Origin: a bacterium
GTDB lineage: Bacteria > Vulcanimicrobiota > Xenobia > Xenobiales > JADMJV01
DNA length: 64,000 bases
Direction of reading: 5' to 3'
Assembly (NCBI GenBank): GCA_018266105.1
Contig: JAFEBA010000022.1
Span: 1-64,000 of the forward strand
The notes under the pieces were generated by a model. That model ran no database searches. It was not told where the DNA came from and saw nothing but the letters and a program-made list of their open reading frames with translations. Each line of letters starts with the position of its first letter. The first letter of the stretch is position 1. Shown here piece by piece: positions 50,435-58,466 of the stretch. A program made the translations under genes and the position numbers.

Positions 50435-52000
50435 ATGTCTGAACAGCCCGGACCACATTCCTCGGTTCGCATCCTGCTCGTGGAAGATGAGCGGCTGATC
50501 GCTAAAGGAATTGAGCGTTGCATCCAGCGTTTGGGGTATTCCGTAGCGGGCTCGGTGGGCTCGGGCGAGCAGGCTCTGGCCGTGGCTCAGGAGTTGTCTC
50601 CCTCGCTGATCCTGCTGGATATCAATCTGGGTAAGGGCATGGATGGCATCCAAACGGCTCTCGAATTGCGCAAGTTCCTGGATGTTCCGATTGTCTTTCT
50701 GACCGCCCATTCGGACGACTCCACCTTGGAGCGGGCCAAGCAGGCTCAGCCTTCCGGATTCGTGCTCAAACCCTATGACGACAAAGACTTGCGCACCGCT
50801 ATTGAAATCGGGCTTTTTCGCTATCAGGCCGAGCGCGAAGTGCTGCTCAGCCAGCGCTGGTTGGGTTCGACTCTGGCCAGCATTGGAGACGGCGTGCTGG
50901 CTACCGATCTGGCCGGTCGGGTCTGCCTGCTCAATACTGTGGCCGAGCAGATTACCGGCTGGTCGCAGGCCGAAGCCATGGGAAGACCCGTATCGGAAGT
51001 CCTGCCCTTGTCTCTTTCTGAAACCGGCGAAGAGGTGGAGAATCCCATTCTGGGGTGTCTGAATTCGGGCCAGACTGTGCACTTGCCGTTACACGTCAGT
51101 CTGCGGCGGCGGGATGGAGAATCTGTTCCTATCGAGGATAGCGCCTCACCCATTCGCGATCAGAATGGAGTTGCTTGCGGCGCCATTATGGTTTTTCGCG
51201 ATGTTTCGGACCGCCGTGAACTGGAGCGGAACCTCCAGCAGGAGCGACTGAGCCTGCGGCAGGCCAATCAGCAGCTCGAGCAACTGAATCAGCATAAGGA
51301 TTTTCTGTTGGGTATGGTGGCCCACGACTTGCGTAACCCGTTGTCGGTGATTCTGGGCTACTCTCATTTTGTGCAGAAGCGCCTCGCCGAGGTGGCCGAT
51401 CAAAAGGTGCTGCGCTTTTTGAGTCATATTCAGACCTCGGCTCAGGCCATGCTCGATCTGGTGGAGGAACTCCTGGACGTAACCGCGTTGGAATCAGGCA
51501 AGTTGACGCTTCATCTGGTTCCCGCCAATCTGGCCGAGGTTACTGAAAGAGTGGTCGAGGCCAATCAGGAACTCTTCGAGAACAAGAATATTGGACTGAA
51601 GCTGGTCCAAGAATCGCCGACGCCTCTGGTCGTAAGTGTGGATCTGGCCAAACTTGAACAGGTTTTGATCAATTTGCTGACCAACGCGGTGAAGTATTCG
51701 GAACCGGGCACGACCGTTACCGTTCGCCTGCAACGGGCTGAGCGTGAGGCCCGGCTCTGGGTGGAGGACCAGGGACAAGGAATTGAAGCCGAGGAGTTGC
51801 CGACGCTGTTCAAACCTTTTGGACGGACCAGCAATCGCCCCACCGCGGGGGAAAAGAGCACCGGTTTGGGTCTGGCCATCGCCCAGAAGATCATTCAGGG
51901 GCATTCCGGCCGTCTAGAGGTCGAAAGTGTGCGCGGTCAGGGAAGCCAGTTTTGCATCACCCTGCCTTTGCTGGCCTCTGCCGCGGAGGGTTTGCCGTAG
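50435..52000 (+). CDS. REC-PAS-HisKA-HATPase hybrid regulator
   Basis: The 521-residue cytosolic protein starts with a receiver domain (Asp62 in LLDINLG, Lys112 in LKPYD), followed by a PAS domain (about 140-260). A HisKA dimerisation domain follows with His297 in MVAHDLRNPLSVILGYSHF, and an HATPase domain with DQGQGIEAEEL and KSTGLGLAIAQKIIQGHSG. There is no DNA-binding or c-di-GMP output domain, so its signal must pass to a separate regulator. Likely receives phosphate from the MASE1 kinase encoded immediately upstream. Confidence 0.92.
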   Translation: MSEQPGPHSSVRILLVEDERLIAKGIERCIQRLGYSVAGSVGSGEQALAVAQELSPSLILLDINLGKGMDGIQTALELRKFLDVPIVFLTAHSDDSTLERAKQAQPSGFVLKPYDDKDLRTAIEIGLFRYQAEREVLLSQRWLGSTLASIGDGVLATDLAGRVCLLNTVAEQITGWSQAEAMGRPVSEVLPLSLSETGEEVENPILGCLNSGQTVHLPLHVSLRRRDGESVPIEDSASPIRDQNGVACGAIMVFRDVSDRRELERNLQQERLSLRQANQQLEQLNQHKDFLLGMVAHDLRNPLSVILGYSHFVQKRLAEVADQKVLRFLSHIQTSAQAMLDLVEELLDVTALESGKLTLHLVPANLAEVTERVVEANQELFENKNIGLKLVQESPTPLVVSVDLAKLEQVLINLLTNAVKYSEPGTTVTVRLQRAEREARLWVEDQGQGIEAEELPTLFKPFGRTSNRPTAGEKSTGLGLAIAQKIIQGHSGRLEVESVRGQGSQFCITLPLLASAAEGLP

Positions 52001-52047
52001 GCTGGCAAGAAGCCCGGGGCTCCAATACCTCGGGAGGTTTAAGAGAC

Positions 52048-53187
52048 GTGAAGATGTGGCCGATGGTGGTCTTATTGGTGGGGGCGGCAGCGCTGGCGGC
52101 CCCTCAGGTGGTGACGGTGGGCGGCGGAAAATCGCCGGCGCTCGCGACCGACAGCGAAGAACGCGTGCATCTGGTCTATCAGGGCCTGCAGGCCGGCGAG
52201 AATATCTACTATCGCCAGAGCAGTGACGGTGGACGCAGTTGGAATGAGGAAGTCAACGTCTCCAACACCCCCGGACTGTCCTCTGCGCCCTGTGTGGCTG
52301 CGCGCGGCAACGAGGTCGCGGTGGCCTGGCTGGAGGATTGCCGGGACCATTCCAGCAACGACATCTATGTCAGCGTTTCCAGTGATGGGGGCCACAGCTT
52401 TGGACCCGCCTTCGACGTGTCTCACACCCCCGGCCGTTCCGCTTACCCGGCCCTTGCCATCGGACCCAACGGTTCGATTCACGTGGCCTGGTCGGACACC
52501 AGCGGCGGGGGCTCCCGTCCTGATATCTTCCATAGTTCCAGTGATAATTTGGGCAAATCCTGGACCAAGGCAGTGCAGGTGACTCGCGGCCACGGAGCGC
52601 TGGGGGCACCAGCCATTGCGGTTGGCGCCGGTGACCTGGTGCATATCGCATGGAGTGATCAATGCCGGGGGGCCCGTGTTCCTGATATCCATCTGGTGCG
52701 AGGAATGCAGGATACTTGGTCACCGGAGCACGATTTGAGCCCCACTTCGGAAGAATCGACTCATCCATCCGTGGCGCTGCGTCCAGACGGACGTCCCTGT
52801 CTGGCCTGGCTGGAAGATTGTGCCACCCACCAGGGCAACGATGTCTATTTTGCGGCCGGTGATGGTCAGGGGCGTTTTGGCAGGATGCTGGACGTCTCGC
52901 ATACCCCGGGCGTTTCCAGCGCACCTAATCTCACCATTGATTCGAACGGAAAGATGTACGTAACCTGGGTGGACACCACCAGCGGCCGGAAAGCGCCCGA
53001 CATCTGGCAGTCGGTCAGCCAGGATGGGCGCGGTTTTTCTCGTTCTCGAAATCTCTCGCATACCCCGGGCGTGTGCCGTGAGCCGCGCGCGGCCGGACTG
53101 AGCAACAGTGCGGTGGTGGCTTGGGAAGAGAAGGTCGGTGGACGCAGCCTGATAAAGGTTCTGCCGGGTCTGGTCAAGTCCGAGTAA
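52048..53187 (+). CDS. Exported sialidase-like Asp-box propeller protein
   Basis: The 379-residue protein has a signal peptide (VKMWPMVVLLVGAAALAAP). The mature part repeats the Asp-box motif (SSDGGRSWN, SSDGGHSFG, SSDNLGKSW, SQDGRGFS) typical of sialidase/BNR beta-propellers. A recurring SHTPGVSSAP-like segment appears four times. No sialidase catalytic Arg triad or Tyr/Glu pair could be identified, so it may bind ligands rather than cleave. GTG with GGGAGG at ten bases is the best start. A terminator follows. Confidence 0.78.
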   Translation: MKMWPMVVLLVGAAALAAPQVVTVGGGKSPALATDSEERVHLVYQGLQAGENIYYRQSSDGGRSWNEEVNVSNTPGLSSAPCVAARGNEVAVAWLEDCRDHSSNDIYVSVSSDGGHSFGPAFDVSHTPGRSAYPALAIGPNGSIHVAWSDTSGGGSRPDIFHSSSDNLGKSWTKAVQVTRGHGALGAPAIAVGAGDLVHIAWSDQCRGARVPDIHLVRGMQDTWSPEHDLSPTSEESTHPSVALRPDGRPCLAWLEDCATHQGNDVYFAAGDGQGRFGRMLDVSHTPGVSSAPNLTIDSNGKMYVTWVDTTSGRKAPDIWQSVSQDGRGFSRSRNLSHTPGVCREPRAAGLSNSAVVAWEEKVGGRSLIKVLPGLVKSE

Positions 53188-53212
53188 TTTTCGCAGGCTC
53201 GAGATGCCCAGG

Positions 53213-53246
53213 AAGCCGCGGCCCGTGTCCGCGGCTTCTTGCTTTC
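53213..53246 (+). terminator. Intrinsic terminator after the propeller gene
   Basis: The 9-bp perfect stem AAGCCGCGG / CCGCGGCTT, loop CCCGTGT, is followed by CTTGCTTTC. It lies 26 bases after the stop. Confidence 0.8.
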
Positions 53247-53299
53247 TCAGCGACTGACTGTTCATCTGATGTTTACCTGGCCCGTGGCTTTTGACGCTC

Positions 53300-53349
53300 G
53301 TTTGATGAACGGGGGTTGGGGGGGGCTTAGTTTGATGGTGTCAACCATC
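53300..53349 (+). promoter_or_regulatory. Upstream region of the AAA/VWA cluster: direct repeats and G-rich tract
   Basis: Two direct repeats GTTTGATG (53300-53307, 53330-53337) are spaced 30 bases apart. Between them is GGGGGTTGGGGGGGG. An inverted repeat GATGG/CCATC (53334-53349) follows. This is the only long gene-free stretch in front of the cluster, so regulation is likely here, but no standard promoter was found. Confidence 0.35.
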
Positions 53350-53368
53350 CAAACAAATGAGGACCCCG

Positions 53369-55507
53369 ATGAACACCATTTCTCCCGCCCCGATTTTCCT
53401 GTCTCAACCCCTTTTCACAGCTTCCCCGCTGCGACCGAACCTCTCGAAGCCGGACCTTGCCACCGATATGGTTTCCATTGGGACCACAGCTTTCGTAGCC
53501 GAACCTCAGCCCCAGCCGGTGGTCACGGCCGCACAGGCGGACGATTCGGTCTGGATTCCGGGTTCAACCCATCGCCTGGTAGAGACGCCCAGCACGCTGG
53601 CCCTTATGTCCAAGGTGGTTGAAGCGATCGTGCTGAACGATGCGGTGCTGCTGACCGGAGGCACAGGTGCTGGAAAAACGGCCGTCATTAAGCACCTGGC
53701 GGCCGTGAATCCGGCTGCGCCAGATGCCAGTGGTTATCCGCTCCGCCGCGTGAATTTGGACGGCAACAGCGACGAGGTTTCTTTGTTTGGCGGTTACAAG
53801 CCAGGACCTGAGGGCGGTTTTCGCTGGGTGGATGGGGTTGTCACTGAAGCCATTCGCAAAGGCCAATGGCTCTTGCTTGATGAGATCAATCTGGCCGACC
53901 CGGCCGTTTTAGAACGAATCAACCCTCTGTTGGATGGCGATGGCTACCTGGTTCTGACCGAGAAGGAAGACCAGGAAAAAGTTCAGGTTTCTCCGGACTG
54001 TCGTATCTTCGCCACCATGAATCCGGCCAGTTACGCCGGTCGAAAAGAGCTATCGGCGGCCATGTTCAACCGCTTTCGACGTAAAGTCTGGGTGGATGCG
54101 CTCCCGCCAGGAGAGAATTGCGAGGTCCTGGCTGCCCGCCTGCCTCAGTTCGGGCGGGAAGACCTGATGGCCCTGTGCAATTTCCACGCCGCCATCAGCA
54201 AGGCCAGCGAGGAGCGGACTCTGGGCAAGAAGGGCGGGCCTTACCCCTTTACCCTGCGCGATTTGCTGAAGGTGGCCAGGCGGGTGGAGAGTTCCCAGAA
54301 GCGTCATCCCGAAATGAATGTGCGCCAACACATGTGGTTGGCCTGTCGTGATCTTTACCAAGCTCGCTTTATGCAGGACGAGGATCGTCAGGCGGTAGAG
54401 TTGCTTTTGAAAGCCACGCTTGGGGCGGCCAATCAGCCTTCCCAGAGCAGCCCGGGTCGGATTCAGCGTTCCGGTTCCCAGGTGGCTTTTGGCGAATCCA
54501 GTCTGCCCAGGCGCGTCAGTCGAAGTCCCTTCGTGCCCGACTTGGGTAAGGCCGCGATGCCGGAAACCTCAGCCAACTGTGGACGAATGGAGCAACTGGC
54601 TCGAGCCGTCGAGCACGACGAACCGGTACTGCTGGTCGGCCCCACGGCTGCTGGCAAGACCTCTCGCATTCGCTGGGCCGCGGCCGAAACTGGCAATGAG
54701 TTTCGGCGCGTGAATCTCTCCAACTACACCGATACCCAGCAGTTGATCGGTGGATACTTTCCGGCCATTGACCCTCAGACCAAAAAGCCCGTGGCCGGCA
54801 AGTTCGAATGGCGAGATGGGGTGGTGGTGGAGGCCATGAAGAAGGGTCAGTGGCTGGTGCTGGACGAGGTAAACCTGGCCGACCCGGCCGTGTTGGAAAA
54901 GCTCAATTCCTTGCTGGATCCAGACCGGGCTCTGGTGTTGGACGAGCACGAGGGCGAGAAGGTGGTGGCTCATCCCGACTTCCGGGTTTTCGCCACGATG
55001 AACCCCCCCACGGCTGAGTATGGTGGCCGCAAAGAACTTTCTCCAGCCATGCGCAATCGCTTCACTGAAATCTGGACGCCGGCCGTCACCGATGCCCAGG
55101 AGGAAGCCGAGATTGTCAGCGCCTGGCTGGAGCCGCTGCAGTTGATTGAGCCGAACGGACGAACAGTAGATAAACAGTCCCTGGCCAATCAACTGGTGGC
55201 TTTTCACGACCAGGTGAGGGCGATGGCAGAGCGTGGACCCGACGGTCGCGCGCCTGAGTTGACCACGGCCAAGAAGGATGGCTACCAGGCATACACTTTG
55301 CGTGATCTGAAGGGCCTGGTTGACTACATCGGAGGCCTGTTGGGACAGAAGGGTCCGGATCCGGCCGGTGGAACCGGCCTGGTTGAGCGCGACCTAGGTT
55401 ACGTCTTCCGCGGCGGCGCCATGGCTTACTATGGTGAGGGTCTACGCAATCCTGAGGACCGCGAGAAGATCGCCCGGTTGGCTTCCGAAAAAGCCAACCA
55501 GTTGTGA
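53369..55507 (+). CDS. Double-AAA midasin/MoxR-like ATPase
   Basis: The 712-residue protein holds two AAA_5-type ATPase modules after a disordered N-terminal tail (about 80 residues). Module 1 has Walker A GGTGAGKT (97-104), LFGGYK, Walker B LLLDEIN and sensor ATMNPAS. Module 2 has Walker A GPTAAGKT (424-431), LIGGYFPA, Walker B LVLDEVN and ATMNPPT. Both resemble the dynein/midasin AAA units that partner with MIDAS-containing VWA proteins. The ATG at 53369 has GAGGA upstream; the earlier ATG does not. Six bases separate it from the VWA gene, its expected partner. Confidence 0.9.
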   Translation: MNTISPAPIFLSQPLFTASPLRPNLSKPDLATDMVSIGTTAFVAEPQPQPVVTAAQADDSVWIPGSTHRLVETPSTLALMSKVVEAIVLNDAVLLTGGTGAGKTAVIKHLAAVNPAAPDASGYPLRRVNLDGNSDEVSLFGGYKPGPEGGFRWVDGVVTEAIRKGQWLLLDEINLADPAVLERINPLLDGDGYLVLTEKEDQEKVQVSPDCRIFATMNPASYAGRKELSAAMFNRFRRKVWVDALPPGENCEVLAARLPQFGREDLMALCNFHAAISKASEERTLGKKGGPYPFTLRDLLKVARRVESSQKRHPEMNVRQHMWLACRDLYQARFMQDEDRQAVELLLKATLGAANQPSQSSPGRIQRSGSQVAFGESSLPRRVSRSPFVPDLGKAAMPETSANCGRMEQLARAVEHDEPVLLVGPTAAGKTSRIRWAAAETGNEFRRVNLSNYTDTQQLIGGYFPAIDPQTKKPVAGKFEWRDGVVVEAMKKGQWLVLDEVNLADPAVLEKLNSLLDPDRALVLDEHEGEKVVAHPDFRVFATMNPPTAEYGGRKELSPAMRNRFTEIWTPAVTDAQEEAEIVSAWLEPLQLIEPNGRTVDKQSLANQLVAFHDQVRAMAERGPDGRAPELTTAKKDGYQAYTLRDLKGLVDYIGGLLGQKGPDPAGGTGLVERDLGYVFRGGAMAYYGEGLRNPEDREKIARLASEKANQL

Positions 55508-55513
55508 GGCGAT

Positions 55514-57058
55514 ATGCGGATTGGAACGCACTTTTCACAGCCGGTAACGAGGAGCACTCCTCGTCCCTCAGCCAGCCCGTCCGCGCTGCCCGTGGACGCC
55601 TTTCGGGCCGGGACCGAGCCGGTTCTGGCCGGGGTCGAGCCCCAGGTTGACCCGATTCTTCAGGCCGAACTGAGCCAGCGTCTGCACAGCTTACAGGTGA
55701 TGGCCAGCGCATTTGCTCAGGGCAAAATAGAGGTTCAACCGGGTCGCCAGTGGTCACAACAGATTTCCGAAGATGGCCGCCAGACCATCACCTATCGGCC
55801 CGAAGACCTTAGCCGCTACAGTGCCGACTACGGTGTCGGCAAAGTACTGGCGGAGGCGGCGAGGGCTCGCTACGGAGGGCCGAGCGGCAATTCCGAAATG
55901 ACCCGTCCAAGCGGATACGGAGTGCTCGAGGACGCAGTCGAGGCTGCTCGGACCGGCAACTTGATGGCCTCTCGATTTCCGGGCACGCGCGACTTCATGG
56001 CTGAGGCCGCGCGCACCGACCTGAAACATTTTGAGCAGCACTACCAGGAACGGCTGACCGAGAAGCTGCTGGAGAAGTCCAAAGGCACCTTGACGCGAGA
56101 ACAAGCTCAGGCTGCTGCCGGCCGTTTGGGCCGTTTGCCGCGTCATCTTCAGTATTCAAAAGGGGTTCTGGACGAGTGGCAAAACCCTGGGCACCTTGAT
56201 TCCGACCTCGATCCCTCGGTGCGCCAGGCATTGCAACGCACTCTTGGTGATCTCCACCAGGCAACCGATGCTCCCCGCGAGCTGCTGCAGCAGGACCTGC
56301 GACCGCAGGAGGGAGCGCGCCAGTCTCAGCAGGCCAGGCAAATTGTTCGAGAGCAATTATGGCCTCAGTTCCAACAGCTGGTGGAGGGGGAGATCGACGA
56401 TTTGAGCGAGGCCCTTCAAGGCCAGCCAGCGGGCGCTCCCTCCCAGGACCTGGCTCGGGCGGGCCAACATTTGCAGCAGGCTGGCAAAGAACTCCAGAAG
56501 ACCGGGAGCAGCCCGTTACAGAAAGCCGGCCAGCAGCTTCAGCAGGCTGGAAGTCAGCTGACCAGGCCCTCGGATGAGACGGGTGAGGCTCTGAATCACG
56601 CTGCCGAGCATTTGCAGGAATGGGGCCAGCAGAATCCCGGTCCAGCCCAAGATCTGGCCGGGCAGGCCGCCGAGCGGTTGGAGCAAGGCGCCAAGGAATT
56701 GAGTCAAACCGATCCCGCCCAGGCAGCCTCGCATCTCCAGCAGGCCGGTCGGGACTTGCAATCTCTGGCTCAGCAGATGCAGCAGCAAGGCGCTCAAGGG
56801 GCTCAACAGATGGCCGAAGCCGGAGCTCAGATGGAGCAGGCAGGGCAGGCGATGGAGCAGGCTTCTCAAGGCCAGGGCGCGGGTCAGGGCCAGGGCGCGG
56901 GTCAGGGCCAGGGCGCCGGGTCAGGGCCAGGGCGCGGGGCAGGGCCAGGGCACCGGGCAGGGCCAGGGCGCCGGTCAGGGTCAAGGCGCCGGTCAGGGCC
57001 AGGGTGCCGGGCAGGGTCAGGGCGCCGGTCAGGGCCAGGATCTGCCGCAGATGAGTGA
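55514..57058 (+). CDS. N-terminal part of the midasin-like VWA partner (ends in frame-shifted repeat)
   Basis: The first 400 residues are helical with a repeating QQAG pattern (LARAGQHLQQAGKELQ; KAGQQLQQAGSQL; HLQQAGRDLQSLAQQMQQQ). Then comes the GQGAGQ repeat. After two or three units the frame changes to Arg/Gly/Pro-rich residues (GAGPGHRAGPGRRSGSRRRS) until a stop. One fewer G at 56918-56920 would keep the repeat in frame and join directly to the next VWA frame. I therefore read these two entries as one original 845-residue gene. Whether the shift is biological or an assembly error is open. If real, the short protein ends with an odd basic tail. Confidence 0.8.
   Translation: MRIGTHFSQPVTRSTPRPSASPSALPVDAFRAGTEPVLAGVEPQVDPILQAELSQRLHSLQVMASAFAQGKIEVQPGRQWSQQISEDGRQTITYRPEDLSRYSADYGVGKVLAEAARARYGGPSGNSEMTRPSGYGVLEDAVEAARTGNLMASRFPGTRDFMAEAARTDLKHFEQHYQERLTEKLLEKSKGTLTREQAQAAAGRLGRLPRHLQYSKGVLDEWQNPGHLDSDLDPSVRQALQRTLGDLHQATDAPRELLQQDLRPQEGARQSQQARQIVREQLWPQFQQLVEGEIDDLSEALQGQPAGAPSQDLARAGQHLQQAGKELQKTGSSPLQKAGQQLQQAGSQLTRPSDETGEALNHAAEHLQEWGQQNPGPAQDLAGQAAERLEQGAKELSQTDPAQAASHLQQAGRDLQSLAQQMQQQGAQGAQQMAEAGAQMEQAGQAMEQASQGQGAGQGQGAGQGQGAGSGPGRGAGPGHRAGPGRRSGSRRRSGPGCRAGSGRRSGPGSAADE
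56873..57040 (+). repeat. Tandem GQGAGQ-coding repeat with internal one-base shift
   Basis: About nine units of an 18-base repeat (GGCCAGGGCGCGGGTCAG and variants) encode GQGAGQ. The first two or three units are in the frame of the N-terminal part; the later units are in the frame of the VWA gene. The change is at the run GGG (56918-56920). Confidence 0.85.
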
Positions 57059-58049
57059 GACTGAAGCGCGCCAGCTTGCTCGGGAAGCTCTGGAGGAGGT
57101 TCATCAGGAGTTGAACCAGCAGCTTCGAGAACGCAATCATCTCTCTCCCCAAGCGGCCGGCCCGGCTCTGAGCCAGGCCGGCCGAGAGCAAGGAACCCAG
57201 AGTGGCTCAACTTCTGAGCTGAATCTGCCTGCTTTAGAGCAACTTGTGCGCCAGAAGCAGGAGCTTGAGTCTCACCTGGAGGCCATTAAGTCTGATTACG
57301 ACCGAATCCATGCGCCCGTAGCGGTGATGGCCGACGAGCTGGCCGGTGAGCTGAAGAACTATTTGCGTGAGACCACTCGTCCCAAATATGCTCGGCCCTT
57401 GCGCGACTCCGGGGCGAAACTGGACATGCGGGCGGCAATGGCCTCCCAGGCGACCTACGAGCGGACGGGCACCTATGATCCAGAGGTCTGGATCAATCGG
57501 ACTCATCCCAATAAGCGCGGTCAAAAGTTTCTCTTCTTGCTGGATGAATCGGGTTCAATGGGCGGGGAAAAGTGGCAGGCCGCTCTCAAGGCTCTGGTCA
57601 TGGGAATGGAAGCTCTGGAAAGCCTGGATATTGACTTTGGAGTGATGGGATTCTCGGATCGCCCGGTGATCCACAAGCAGATTCAAGAGAACTTCGATCT
57701 CAGCAATCGCAAGACCATCTTGAGTTCCATTCAGGGTTCTCCCAAGAACGGCACCAATGACGCTGATGCTCTGGAGATGGGTATGGAGAACCTGCTGCTG
57801 GCCTCAGAACCGGAAGATGAACTCTTTATCATCGTGATTACGGACGGAATCGGTAAATCTGAACAGGTCAAGCGACTCCAGCAGCGTGCCCGCGAACAAC
57901 AGATTCACATTCTTGGGGTTGGCGTGGGCGAGGGAATGCAGCCGGTGGCGGACGTTTATGAAGATCACGCGCTGGTTCCAGATCTGGCTCAACTGCCCTA
58001 TGAACTCTCCGAGATCATCCGTCAGAAAATCGAAAGAGACGAGGATTAG
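57051..58049 (+). CDS. VWA-domain protein (C-terminal part of the midasin-like partner)
   Basis: The 332-residue frame has a helical N-terminus, then a VWA domain with complete MIDAS: DESGS (Asp165, Ser167, Ser169), GTNDAD and VITDGIGKS. Such MIDAS domains bind the AAA ring in midasin, CobT and NorD systems. Its ATG overlaps the previous stop (ATGAGTGA), so it could be translated separately by coupling, as elsewhere in this window. The in-frame GQGAGQ repeat continuing upstream instead suggests it was once fused to the preceding gene. A gene four bases later continues the operon. Confidence 0.85.
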   Translation: MSETEARQLAREALEEVHQELNQQLRERNHLSPQAAGPALSQAGREQGTQSGSTSELNLPALEQLVRQKQELESHLEAIKSDYDRIHAPVAVMADELAGELKNYLRETTRPKYARPLRDSGAKLDMRAAMASQATYERTGTYDPEVWINRTHPNKRGQKFLFLLDESGSMGGEKWQAALKALVMGMEALESLDIDFGVMGFSDRPVIHKQIQENFDLSNRKTILSSIQGSPKNGTNDADALEMGMENLLLASEPEDELFIIVITDGIGKSEQVKRLQQRAREQQIHILGVGVGEGMQPVADVYEDHALVPDLAQLPYELSEIIRQKIERDED

Positions 58050-58052
58050 TCG

Positions 58053-58466
58053 ATGTTCGAACGCGTGCTGAAGTGGGTTGCTCACATCGCGCTTCTGGGC
58101 AGGCCCGGCGCCCTGCTCGGAGACCTGCCGGATTTGTTGCTGCTAAGCCTGGTGGCTCAGGCGCTGCCGGACTATCGTGTGGAGATTCTGGACGGACGAA
58201 GTGTCTTGAGCGAGGAGCAGATTGCCAGAGCCCTTGAGCGTTGCCAGCAGGAGCCCTCGATGCTCCTGCTCAGACTCACCCCCCAGTCTGGGAATACAAT
58301 CTTCAAATGGCTACCAGACCTTCTTGGAGAGGGCAGATTGCCGTCAGGCCAGATGCTGTCGAAGGCCTTTCGCTGTCTCATCCATGCCCCTCTGGGCGAC
58401 TTTCCGGGTTCTCATATGGCACCCTTAAAACTTTGCGTTCAGGCGGTTGGAAATGAATACAATTAG
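58053..58466 (+). CDS. Small protein of unknown function in the AAA/VWA operon
   Basis: The 137-residue protein has mixed hydrophobic and charged character (VAHIALLGRPGALLGDLPDL, then LLRLTPQSGNTIFKWLPDLL). No signal peptide or known domain. The ATG is three bases after the VWA stop, and its end overlaps the propeller gene by 14 bases, so it belongs to the operon. Its role is not inferable. Confidence 0.65.
   Translation: MFERVLKWVAHIALLGRPGALLGDLPDLLLLSLVAQALPDYRVEILDGRSVLSEEQIARALERCQQEPSMLLLRLTPQSGNTIFKWLPDLLGEGRLPSGQMLSKAFRCLIHAPLGDFPGSHMAPLKLCVQAVGNEYN

Noticed and set aside
55995-57191. 398-residue minus-strand frame antisense to the VWA gene
   Set aside because: Pro/Arg/Leu-rich shadow of the GQGAGQ repeat and helical region.
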